The notes beneath the pieces are model-generated. The model was not told the DNA's origin, made no database searches, and saw nothing but the letters and a program-made list of their open reading frames with translations. Source: Methanobacteriota archaeon (GTDB lineage Archaea > Thermoplasmatota > E2 > JACPAO01 > JAHWKR01). Taken from it: DNA of 36,890 nt. The position numbers were made by a program, and so were the translations under genes. Positions 14,097-21,013 of this stretch are shown here, piece by piece; within the stretch, counting starts at the first letter, position 1, and each line of letters opens with the position of its first letter. Location: contig JAHWKR010000035.1 of assembly GCA_019347805.1 (NCBI GenBank), positions 1-36,890 of the forward strand. The letters are read 5' to 3'.

Positions 14097-14810
14097 TTAC
14101 GCCTCCTCTTCCTCCGGCGTCCTGAGGATGGCGCTGGCGAGGCTCGCCGTGAAGATGCCGACGTAGACGACCCCGGCGACCATGAGGAGCCCGCTCACCA
14201 GGTGCCCCCCTTGTGTCTGCGGTTCCGGGACGGCGTAGGCGACGGTCGTGAAAAGGCTGAGGCTCCACCAGAGCGCGTCGGCGTAGCTGCCAAGGCCGAC
14301 CTTGGCGCCCTCGGTGATGAGCAGTCCGACGCCCCCGAGGCTGATGGTGATCGCGCCGACGACGAAGAGCGTGACAAGCTGTGCGTTCTCGGCGACGAGC
14401 CGCAGGCGGCGGAGGCGTCGTGGCAGGCGCGACATGGCGAGCCCGAGCTTGGTGTAGCGGCCGTAGCGGGCGAAGCGCAGGAGGCGCAGGAGGCGGCCAC
14501 CACGCACGATGTTGCCGCCGCTCGCCTCGGTCGGGAGCAGGGTGAACGGGATGAAGAACAGCAACTCGTAGCTGTGCGTGAGCGCGTAGCGCAGCCGCCC
14601 GCCGGACCGGCTGATCCGGTAGACCCAGTCGCCGAGGAACGCGGTCGCGATGGCGACGTCGGTCACTTTCAACCACATCGGTGCGGGAAGCGGGTTCTCG
14701 ATGCGGCTGATGCCGATGAGGACGCTGATGATGGCGAGGACCGCGAAGAACACCTCGCGCCAGGTCGGGTCTTCGCGTGGCTCCGGGGGGACGGGTCGTT
14801 CCTGCGCCAT
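14097..14810 (-). CDS. Voltage-sensor-type six-transmembrane ion channel with altered selectivity filter
   Basis: 237 residues. Probable segments: S1 about 17-35, S2 46-65, S3 76-92, S4 101-119, S5 145-165, pore helix 177-188, S6 203-228. S4 carries arginines at 103, 106, 109, 112, 115 and 118, one every third residue, the signature of a voltage sensor. The pore region reads LWWSLSLFTTVAYAVPEP; potassium channels have TVGYGD here, so both filter glycines are alanine and the aspartate is valine. S6 keeps glycines (VAGVVYVGIF). The family conducts K+ or other cations across the cell membrane; selectivity here is uncertain. A TATA-like CCCTTATG at 14827-14834 suggests a nearly leaderless transcript. 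Confidence 0.82.
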   Translation of the reverse strand: MAQERPVPPEPREDPTWREVFFAVLAIISVLIGISRIENPLPAPMWLKVTDVAIATAFLGDWVYRISRSGGRLRYALTHSYELLFFIPFTLLPTEASGGNIVRGGRLLRLLRFARYGRYTKLGLAMSRLPRRLRRLRLVAENAQLVTLFVVGAITISLGGVGLLITEGAKVGLGSYADALWWSLSLFTTVAYAVPEPQTQGGHLVSGLLMVAGVVYVGIFTASLASAILRTPEEEEA

Positions 14811-14900
14811 GGGCGGTCGGCCGCGGCATAAGGGCGTCCCCGGAATGGTGCTTCTATCGCGGCGCTTCGGACGGATCGGCGACCGTGGGGAATCAGGTCC

Positions 14901-14937
14901 GAGAAAACAAAAGGATGAAAGAGAGGGGAAGAGACAG
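14901..14937 (-). terminator. Pyrimidine-rich tract after P6
   Basis: The minus strand is C/T-rich with TTTT blocks 15-50 nt after the P6 stop; probable terminator. Confidence 0.4.
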
Positions 14938-14951
14938 ATCGAACGATCGTC

Positions 14952-15635
14952 CTAAGACATGTCGACCGTGAGACTGCCCTTGGAACCGAGGCAGACCTGA
15001 CCGCTCGTCTCGTCGACGTGGGATCCGTAGACGAAGGCGGTGACGACGTTCTCCTCGCCGCCGGCGGGCACCGCCGAGGTGAGGCTGGCTTCTCCGCATC
15101 CGGCCGCGCGCGGGTCCTCGATGTCGTCGGGTTCACCGGACGGGTCCTCGCCGCACCAGTTGTCGCCGTCGTCGCGGCCATCTTGGTACTCGGTGATGAC
15201 GCAGAACGTGTAGTACGTGTCGGCGGGGAGCGTGTCGGTGACGCTGACGAGGAAGTCGGTGTAGCAGTCGCCGCAGATCGACTGAAGGGTCGAGCTTGAG
15301 ACGCCGATGTTGACCGCACCGTGGTTGCCTTCGGCACCGGTCGCGTCGCGGGCGCTGCCGCAGGCGGTGGAGAATCCGGTGGTGAGCGGGCCGCCGAGCG
15401 CGTCGTCGTCGGGGCTTGACAGGACGCCGCCTTCCCAGTCGTCCCAGCCGGGGGTACAGATGCTCCAGGTGAGGCCGGGGCCACAGGTCGCGACGCCACA
15501 ACCGGTCGATGGGCTCAGGCGGATCGCGCCGGAAGGAACATCGTACTGGCCTGTAATGACTTCGCCGGCGTCGGCCGCCGGCACCGAGGCGGTCGCGAAA
15601 GCGGCCACCAGCATGATCGTAAAGATTCTCTTCAT
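14952..15635 (-). CDS. Exported paralogous protein P6 (subtype III of the VDMS family)
   Basis: 227 residues. Signal peptide MKRIFTIMLVAAFATASVPAADA, then GEVITGQYDVPSG. It has the core CGDCYTDFLVSVTDTLPADTY, FCVITEYQDGRD, and a GEDPSGEPDDIEDP segment that defines subtype III (with P7). The C-terminal part has YGSHVDETSGQVCLGSKG and ends VDMS. A glycine/cysteine-rich insert near residue 50 (STGCGVATCGPGLTWSICTPG) is partly shared with P2. The start is supported by GGAGGT and the signal peptide. Function unknown. Confidence 0.8.
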   Translation of the reverse strand: MKRIFTIMLVAAFATASVPAADAGEVITGQYDVPSGAIRLSPSTGCGVATCGPGLTWSICTPGWDDWEGGVLSSPDDDALGGPLTTGFSTACGSARDATGAEGNHGAVNIGVSSSTLQSICGDCYTDFLVSVTDTLPADTYYTFCVITEYQDGRDDGDNWCGEDPSGEPDDIEDPRAAGCGEASLTSAVPAGGEENVVTAFVYGSHVDETSGQVCLGSKGSLTVDMS

Positions 15636-15642
15636 TTTTCTT

Positions 15643-15728
15643 ACCTCCAACGTGCGCCTCCTTGCCAGGAGGGGGCAGACCCGAAGAGAGCGATTCGGTT
15701 TAAGCCGATTTTGGTTGCCTTATATATA
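15643..15728 (-). promoter_or_regulatory. P6 promoter region and 5' hairpin-SD element
   Basis: GGAGGT (15643-15648) is preceded 8 nt upstream by a CCTCC/GGAGG hairpin (15657-15672). That stem's own 3' arm (minus strand) is a second GGAGG. TATA candidates on the minus strand are CTTAAACC (about 15697-15704) and a strong TATATATAAGG (about 15717-15727). Confidence 0.45.
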
Positions 15729-15770
15729 CCGCCCTCAAGAAGAATGATTTTTGGCAAGTTATCGGTCTAT

Positions 15771-15810
15771 GAATGAAAAAAGTGAACAAAGGATGAAAAG
15801 GGGAAGAAGT
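15771..15810 (-). terminator. Pyrimidine-rich tract after P7
   Basis: The minus strand shows C/T runs with TTTTT, beyond a short repeat-like segment (about 15818-15850) that shares its hairpin GCCC-TTC-GGGC with the region after rpsJ. Confidence 0.4.
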
Positions 15811-15871
15811 CGCCTCACGCGGTCGCCCTTCGGGCTCCCTCGTTCGGCTTGCTGGAGCTTAGCGACAGGCA

Positions 15872-16468
15872 CTAGCTCATATCGACCGTCATCGTCCCGC
15901 TCGAGCCGAAGCAGACCTGTCCGGTGGTCTCGTCGGTGAAGTGGGCGTAGACGAAGGCCGTGGCGCCGTTGTCCTCGCCGCCGGCGGGGGTCGCGGACGT
16001 GAGGGTCTCAGAGCCGCATCCGGCGACGTTCGGGTCCTCGATGTCGTCGGGTTCACCGGACGGGTCCTCGCCGCACCACGAGTCGGTGTCGTCGCGGCCG
16101 TCCTGGTATTCGGTGATGACGCAGAACGAGAAGTAGGTCTCGGCGGGCAGCGTGTCGGTGATGGACACGAGGAAGTTGGTGTAGCAGTCGCCACAGTCGG
16201 ATTTGAGCGCGTCGCTGTAGATGCCGACATTGACGACGCCGGTTCCCTCACGGCCGGTGGCGCCGCGGGCGGCCGGACAGACGATGCCCTCGGCGTCCGA
16301 GTCATCGTCCCATTCGGGTCCGCAGGCGCGCGTCGAGACGGCGGCGCCGAAATTGCCGGTCGCACCGGACGGGACGTCATAACTGGCGTTCTTGACCTCG
16401 GCGTTGACGGCGGGCACGGCGGCCGCGATGAACGCGACGACGAGCAGTGTTGCGAAGAATCGTTTCAT
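15872..16468 (-). CDS. Exported paralogous protein P7 (subtype III of the VDMS family)
   Basis: 198 residues, the shortest member. Signal peptide MKRFFATLLVVAFIAAAVPAVNA, then EVKNASYDVPSG. It lacks most of the variable insert between the N-terminal strand and the core. The core is intact: CGDCYTNFLVSITDTLPAETY, FCVITEYQDGRD, GEDPSGEPDDIEDP; the C-terminus has TDETTGQVCFGSSG and ends VDMS. The start is supported by a GGAGG site 11 nt upstream and the signal peptide. P6 and P7 are adjacent and probably arose by tandem duplication. Function unknown. Confidence 0.8.
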   Translation of the reverse strand: MKRFFATLLVVAFIAAAVPAVNAEVKNASYDVPSGATGNFGAAVSTRACGPEWDDDSDAEGIVCPAARGATGREGTGVVNVGIYSDALKSDCGDCYTNFLVSITDTLPAETYFSFCVITEYQDGRDDTDSWCGEDPSGEPDDIEDPNVAGCGSETLTSATPAGGEDNGATAFVYAHFTDETTGQVCFGSSGTMTVDMS

Positions 16469-16479
16469 GTTGGTGGTTT

Positions 16480-16538
16480 CCTCCAAGTCGTCCCGAACGG
16501 ACGGGACAGGCGGACCACCGTCGCCCGGTCTAAGACCT
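16480..16538 (-). promoter_or_regulatory. P7 promoter and 5' hairpin-SD element
   Basis: GGAGG (16480-16484) is preceded by a GTCCCG/CGGGAC hairpin (16490-16507). A weak TATA-like CTTAGACC (about 16528-16535) would start the mRNA at about 16506, at the first base of the hairpin. Confidence 0.4.
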
Positions 16539-16605
16539 TTGTCGTCTTCTGTTTCACATCATGTGTGCGAAGCACGAAAACCGTGCGTGACAAAGTCAGG
16601 GAACA

Positions 16606-16640
16606 CCGAAAAAAAGAGGGAAGAACAAGGAAAAAGGAAC
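16606..16640 (-). terminator. Pyrimidine-rich tract after the CTERM protein gene
   Basis: On the minus strand there are two T-rich blocks within a C/T run directly after the stop codon at 16648; probable terminator. Confidence 0.4.
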
Positions 16641-16647
16641 AGCCGGA

Positions 16648-17778
16648 TCAGAGGTCCCGGCGGCGCGACGCCCACAGCGCGGCGACGGACAAAGCACCCA
16701 GGACGCCGAACAGCTCGAGACCGGGCGCGAGTCGGCCAAGGGGTCCGGACACGCCGGCGTCGTTCTTCGTGCCACCGCGCGCGAGGTCCTCGAAGTCGCG
16801 CAGTTTCGTTTTCGGCGCGAGTTTGCCGTCGAAGCGGGTGCTCGAGAAGTTCTCGAACGAGTAGAGCGAATCGCGGTAGGCGGGGTTCGGTGTCTCGCGC
16901 TCGGAGCACTTGTAGTCGGTGAGCGTGATGCGCCAGCGCAGTTCACCGGTCGACTTGTAGGCCTCTTCCTGGACGAAGCGGCACACCTCGGGGGCGTACC
17001 ACCAGATCTGGTAGCGCTTCTCCTCGGGGCGGTTCGGGTCGTCCCATTGGCGCATGTCGAGGATCTTGATGACGTACGTGTCGAACGTCTGCGTCTCGCC
17101 GTTCACGGGGAGGGTCAGCTTCTCTTTCCCCATGACCTCGTAGACGTCGAGGTAGGGGGACTGAACCTTGTCGCAAGCGGGACCGCCCTCGTATGGTTCG
17201 CAGTTCTTGATCTTCGAGAGCCGCATCGAGTCGACCTGCCATTTGTCGCCGACCGCGAACGGGTACTGCATCGTGATGCGCGGCGGGAAGTAGTCGACCA
17301 GCCGACCGCCCTTCTCGTTCGCCGTCGGGTCCTCGAACTGGTAGTCGTTCCACGATTCCTGGTGCGCCATGGCGAGGTCGTCGGTGCGGTGGTAGTTGTC
17401 GGTCTCCTGGCGCAGGACACCGGTGCCGTAGCCGGAGTCGACGGTCTGGTTCAGCCAGGTGGCGACACGGTAGGCCGTATGCTTCTTCATCGCCTCCGAG
17501 TGGCCCCAATACGGGCGGTCGGACCATTGCGAGAGCTCGACCTGCTCGACGGCCTGGACGCGGAACTTCCAGGTGCCTTCGGCGTTGGAGCCGTCGCCCG
17601 GGCCGGTCGTCTTCTTGTAGTACCAGAAGTCGCCGATGTTCCAGTTCGTGATGTCCACAAGCTCTTCCTCTTCGGTCGCCTCCTGGGCCGCGCCACCAGG
17701 CGCGAGGGCGACGGATGAGAGGACGAGCATCGTGATGGACGCGAGGATGACGGGGGTTCGGAGCGTGGCGTGCACCAT
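16648..17778 (-). CDS. Exported protein with PGF-CTERM-like anchor
   Basis: 376 residues from ATG 17778; a GTG two codons earlier is possible but overlaps the ribosome-binding site. Signal peptide VILASITMLVLSSVALAPGGAA. The mature part is rich in aromatic residues (NWNIGDFWYYKKT, PPRITMQYPFAVGDKW, RYQIWWYAPEVCRFV) and has two cysteine pairs. The C-terminus reads APGLELFGVLGALSVAALWASRRR, like PGF-CTERM anchors, in which a PGF motif, a membrane helix and arginines are processed by an archaeosortase and linked to lipid. The SD (GGAGGT) is the 3' arm of an ACCTCC/GGAGGT stem. A TATA box (CATATAGC) lies near 17820. Function unknown. Confidence 0.75.
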   Translation of the reverse strand: MVHATLRTPVILASITMLVLSSVALAPGGAAQEATEEEELVDITNWNIGDFWYYKKTTGPGDGSNAEGTWKFRVQAVEQVELSQWSDRPYWGHSEAMKKHTAYRVATWLNQTVDSGYGTGVLRQETDNYHRTDDLAMAHQESWNDYQFEDPTANEKGGRLVDYFPPRITMQYPFAVGDKWQVDSMRLSKIKNCEPYEGGPACDKVQSPYLDVYEVMGKEKLTLPVNGETQTFDTYVIKILDMRQWDDPNRPEEKRYQIWWYAPEVCRFVQEEAYKSTGELRWRITLTDYKCSERETPNPAYRDSLYSFENFSSTRFDGKLAPKTKLRDFEDLARGGTKNDAGVSGPLGRLAPGLELFGVLGALSVAALWASRRRDL

Positions 17779-17783
17779 GTTCA

Positions 17784-17826
17784 CCTCCAGGACAGGAGGT
17801 CGGAGTCCGGGTGTGGGCTATATGAT
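17784..17826 (-). promoter_or_regulatory. TATA box and SD-pairing hairpin of the CTERM protein gene
   Basis: The SD GGAGGT can pair with an upstream ACCTCC (stem 17784-17800 region, 6-nt loop). A TATA element at about 17817-17826 predicts a start near 17794, which would exclude part of the stem. Whether the SD is hidden therefore depends on the true 5' end. Confidence 0.35.
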
Positions 17827-17853
17827 GGTTGTGGCCATGGGGTGCCATCACGC

Positions 17854-17886
17854 GGAGGAAGAGGAGGAGGAGGAGGGGGAAAAATG
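17854..17886 (-). terminator. C/T tract after the small exported protein
   Basis: The minus strand reads a short T run followed by a long CTC repeat about 20 nt after the stop at 17904; probable terminator. Confidence 0.45.
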
Positions 17887-17903
17887 TAGCCGTCTTTAAC
17901 TAC

Positions 17904-18359
17904 TTACACACATCCGCATCCTTCATTCTCGCCTTCAATGAGGGCAAATAGAGCCGTGTGACCTCTAACCCACGCCCGGGGTGATTCACAGTAGCCGAAA
18001 TCTACGATGAACGGGATACCGTTCCAGATTCCCTCGCCAGTCGCGCCGCCGGTCCAAACGATATGAACCTCATCGTCAACGGATTTATCTACGGTAATCC
18101 AGCACTCAACCTTGGTGATGCTGCAACTGGAGTCACGTGTCTCTATCCAAATCCAGTTGGCGTGGTAGTAGCCACTGGAGGGATCGCGCCCTTGGGGCGT
18201 GGTGTCCCAGTACCAATTGCCGTCATTTTCATGATTTGTCGTTCCATGGCAGGATGCTGAGGATTCCTGTGCGATTGATGGCAAGCCCACAGCGAAGACC
18301 GCCAGTGTTGATATCCCAACAGTCAACATCGATGTCCATTTTTTTCGGTAGCTGTTCAT
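17904..18359 (-). CDS. Small exported cysteine-containing protein of unknown function
   Basis: 151 residues. The start is an ATG giving a basic N-terminus (MNSYRKKW) and a signal segment (LTVGISTLAVFAVGLPSIAQ). The mature part has SCHGTTNHENDGNWYWDTTP, YYHANWIWIETRDSSC, and a C-terminal CGCV; six cysteines in all. The region is visibly less GC-rich than its neighbours, which suggests a different origin. The Shine-Dalgarno site is weak (AGGGGCGA). I recognise no family. Confidence 0.62.
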   Translation of the reverse strand: MNSYRKKWTSMLTVGISTLAVFAVGLPSIAQESSASCHGTTNHENDGNWYWDTTPQGRDPSSGYYHANWIWIETRDSSCSITKVECWITVDKSVDDEVHIVWTGGATGEGIWNGIPFIVDFGYCESPRAWVRGHTALFALIEGENEGCGCV

Positions 18360-18423
18360 TTTTTGTCGCCCCTTTGGCGAGGTCAGCATTGAAGTTCATG
18401 TGATAACGACCACTAAACTCCAC

Positions 18424-18774
18424 TTCTATCGTCTACATATGAGCTTTTCATCGCTATAGGCGGATTAACGAGTGACAACGCCAATCTTCTCTCGTTCGCA
18501 CTATAAGCATTCCGTAAGCTTGACCCGCGAAGTGAGTGGCAGATGGAAATCCTCGACAAAGGGGTGAAGATGGTTCCATGAGGACGAGCGGAAAGGGCTC
18601 AACAGAAGGGAGGCCGTCCGACTCTTTACAGTGGTACGCCCAAAAAGCTCTAATAACCCCATGGGTACTTGTGGCGCTGACCATCCCCGAAGAAGGGTAC
18701 CGTGAAGGGGGGACAAGACGTGTCCGCACGGTGTTCTTGAGTCCCGATGAGGGGGTGGATCGGAGGTCGATATC
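18424..18774 (+). promoter_or_regulatory. Promoter and structured leader of the first lipoprotein cassette
   Basis: No gene was found in this interval, which is AT-richer on its left side. A TATA-like CTAATAAC (18650-18657) predicts a start near 18680 and a leader of about 95 nt. In the leader ACCGTG (18699-18704) pairs with CACGGT (18727-18732), enclosing GGACA/TGTCC. GGAGGT at about 18759-18764 is the ribosome-binding site for the ATG at 18775. Confidence 0.4.
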
Positions 18775-19653
18775 ATGCACAGATCCCTGCTCGTCGCGAT
18801 CGCCAGTCTCCTCTTCATACCCGCCCTGGCGGGTTGCCTTGGAGGCGATGATGCCCCGGACACCACTGACGACGACGGTCTTTGCGACGACAAGACCTGC
18901 GATGTCGAGAACAAGGACATCACCAAGGGCATGGGCCGCGTCGAGGGCTCGGTCAAGAACGCCGATTTCCAGGACCTTGCCGGCGCCAACGTGACGCTCA
19001 AGGAACTGGCGCTCACCACGATCACCAACGAGAAGGGCAAGTACGCCTTCAACGACCTCGAACCCGGTCTCTACACGATCCTCGCCGCCGCCCCGGGCCA
19101 CGCACCGGACGGCCGCCAGGTCGAGGTCAAGCCCGACGAGACCACCACGGTCGACATCGGTCTTGAAGAGCTTCCGCCGACCGCGGAACCCTACCGCTCC
19201 TCGCTCGTCGAGAACTCGGGCATGCTCGGTTGCGGTTTCTCGGCCGCCAAGTCGCTGCGCGGCAACCCGTGCGCCGACCTCGGTGACGAGAACGACAAGA
19301 ACACCTTCACTTTCGCCATGGACGCCGGTGTCACCGCCATCGCCATGCACCTCGAGGCGGACAACCCGCCCGCCAAGTATCCGGACAACCTCGAGTTCTT
19401 CTGGAAGTGGGACAACCCGCCCGGCGTCCCCAAACCGATCACCGGTCCGACGCCGCTGTCGGCCATCAAGGAGTTCGAGAAGGACAGCGCCGGATGGCAG
19501 GAGAGCCCGCGCGAGGCGAAATATGTCATCCTGCTCAACAAGGACGCGTCCAGTCCCCAGTTCGCGTACCAGATGCGCTTCACCACCTGGGTCGTCGTCT
19601 TCTACAACGGCGAGCCGGTGCCGAGCGGCTTCAGCCCCAAACCCGACGCCTAG
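18775..19653 (+). CDS. Lipoprotein 1 of cassette 1, with carboxypeptidase-regulatory-like domain
   Basis: 292 residues. A lipobox LAGC puts the lipid-bearing cysteine at residue 21. After an acidic linker, residues about 54-130 form a CarboxypepD_reg-like beta-sandwich: GRVEGSVKNADFQDLAGANV, LKELALTTITNEKGKYAFND, LEPGLYTILAAAPGHAPDGRQ. The rest (about 160 residues) is beta-rich with two cysteines and aligns to its paralogue at 25920. It is probably tethered to the outer face of the cell membrane. It heads an apparent operon with lipoprotein 2 (37 nt gap) and the large surface proteins. Shine-Dalgarno GGAGGT supports the start. Function unknown. Confidence 0.82.
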   Translation: MHRSLLVAIASLLFIPALAGCLGGDDAPDTTDDDGLCDDKTCDVENKDITKGMGRVEGSVKNADFQDLAGANVTLKELALTTITNEKGKYAFNDLEPGLYTILAAAPGHAPDGRQVEVKPDETTTVDIGLEELPPTAEPYRSSLVENSGMLGCGFSAAKSLRGNPCADLGDENDKNTFTFAMDAGVTAIAMHLEADNPPAKYPDNLEFFWKWDNPPGVPKPITGPTPLSAIKEFEKDSAGWQESPREAKYVILLNKDASSPQFAYQMRFTTWVVVFYNGEPVPSGFSPKPDA

Positions 19654-19690
19654 TCTCTTCCTACGATTCCACTACGAGGTGCTCACCAAC

Positions 19691-21001
19691 ATGCGAATCC
19701 GTACCGCGAACCTGAGGATGCTCGTCATCCTCGCTGCCGTTCTCATCGCCCCCCTTTCGGGCTGCTTCAGCGACGACAAGGCGAAGCCGAGCGACGATGC
19801 CGCCGACGGGGTCACCGTCGATGCGCCCCCTGAAGCCAAGACGGAGGAGACCGGCGAGGTCATCAAGGACCACACCAACTCCGCCGACCCCAAGGCGCAC
19901 TTCCACCACCTGTGGAACGGGCGTGAAGAGGTCATCCTTTGGAAGGACAGCGAGCCGGTCGAGTTCAAGACCATGGATTTCACCTTCGTCGGTGAGTACC
20001 GCTCCATGACCTGGGCCGAGTTCGACCTCGAGGACGACGGTGACGACAACAGCGACCCGCTCGCCGCCGACGCGGCGCCCAAAAACGTCGCCGACGTCGT
20101 CTTCGCCGGTACCGACTACATCGAGGCGACCTTCCCGGACCGCTTCTTCGACGGTGTCGGCAAGCTCAGCTTCTTCTGGAAGCCCGCCAACACGAACACC
20201 TTCGGCGGCGGCATCACGGTCAATCCGGAGGACGTGGTCCGCATCCACCTCGGTCAGACCGGCATGGCGGACCCGGCCCACCAGAACGCCGTCTCGCGCT
20301 GGAAGTTCCGCCTCGTCGCCTTCGAGACGAACGAGGTGTGCGAACTCGGCGGCGACACCACCCGTGCCCTCTGCCCGCCGGCCATGGCCACCGAGGCCCC
20401 GACCGACCCGGAGAACCCGACCCTCAAGATGGGCGGCTTCGGGATGATCGCCCACAACGGCGGTACCGAATCACTCGACCCGCCGCACCCCGACTTCTGG
20501 GGCAGCGCGAACACCTTGGTCTTCAAGACCATCGAGCGCGAGGTCACCGACCCGGTGGTCCAGACCCCGGTCGTGCGCGAAAAAAGCCCGCTTCTCACCG
20601 ACATCGCCCCGCTCCCGGGGGACGTCGTCCCGATGGGCACCGAGCGCGTCGAGGTGACGGTCGACTGGGAAGCGTCCCAGGCCCCTGACAACTTCCTCCT
20701 CAAGCTCCGCTACCACGGTGCGGACGACATCGACTACATCGACGCCCAGCCGAAGGACGGAACGGAGAAGACCGGCGCGAGCCCTGATGGCGGCAACACC
20801 TACGTCATCTACAACGTGGAAGGCGGCAAGGACCTGGGTCTTGTCGACCCGCCCTACGAGGCGCGCAGCTTCTGGCGCTTCGAGGTCGTGCCGTCGCTCA
20901 TGGACCCGCAGAACAGCGCCGTCGAGAACGCCGGCGTCTTCCAGGGATCGTTCAGCATCTCTGTGAAGGTGTTCAAGCAGGAGGGTTTCGTCCTCACCTA
21001 G
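19691..21001 (+). CDS. Lipoprotein 2 of cassette 1
   Basis: 436 residues from ATG 19691, preceded by GAGGTG. A lipobox LSGC puts the cysteine at residue 25. An acidic linker is followed by a His-containing segment (KAHFHHLWNG) and a beta-rich body with motifs shared with the paralogue at 26940: FPDRFFDGV, DPAHQNAVSRWKF, MIAHNGGTESLDPPHPDFW, VPMGTERVEV, VDPPYEARSFWRFEV. No enzyme motif is seen. The stop codon runs into the GGAGGTG of the next gene, so the two are surely co-transcribed. Probably a surface-exposed partner of lipoprotein 1 and the anchored protein. Confidence 0.8.
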   Translation: MRIRTANLRMLVILAAVLIAPLSGCFSDDKAKPSDDAADGVTVDAPPEAKTEETGEVIKDHTNSADPKAHFHHLWNGREEVILWKDSEPVEFKTMDFTFVGEYRSMTWAEFDLEDDGDDNSDPLAADAAPKNVADVVFAGTDYIEATFPDRFFDGVGKLSFFWKPANTNTFGGGITVNPEDVVRIHLGQTGMADPAHQNAVSRWKFRLVAFETNEVCELGGDTTRALCPPAMATEAPTDPENPTLKMGGFGMIAHNGGTESLDPPHPDFWGSANTLVFKTIEREVTDPVVQTPVVREKSPLLTDIAPLPGDVVPMGTERVEVTVDWEASQAPDNFLLKLRYHGADDIDYIDAQPKDGTEKTGASPDGGNTYVIYNVEGGKDLGLVDPPYEARSFWRFEVVPSLMDPQNSAVENAGVFQGSFSISVKVFKQEGFVLT

Positions 21002-21013
21002 GAGGTGCTCATC

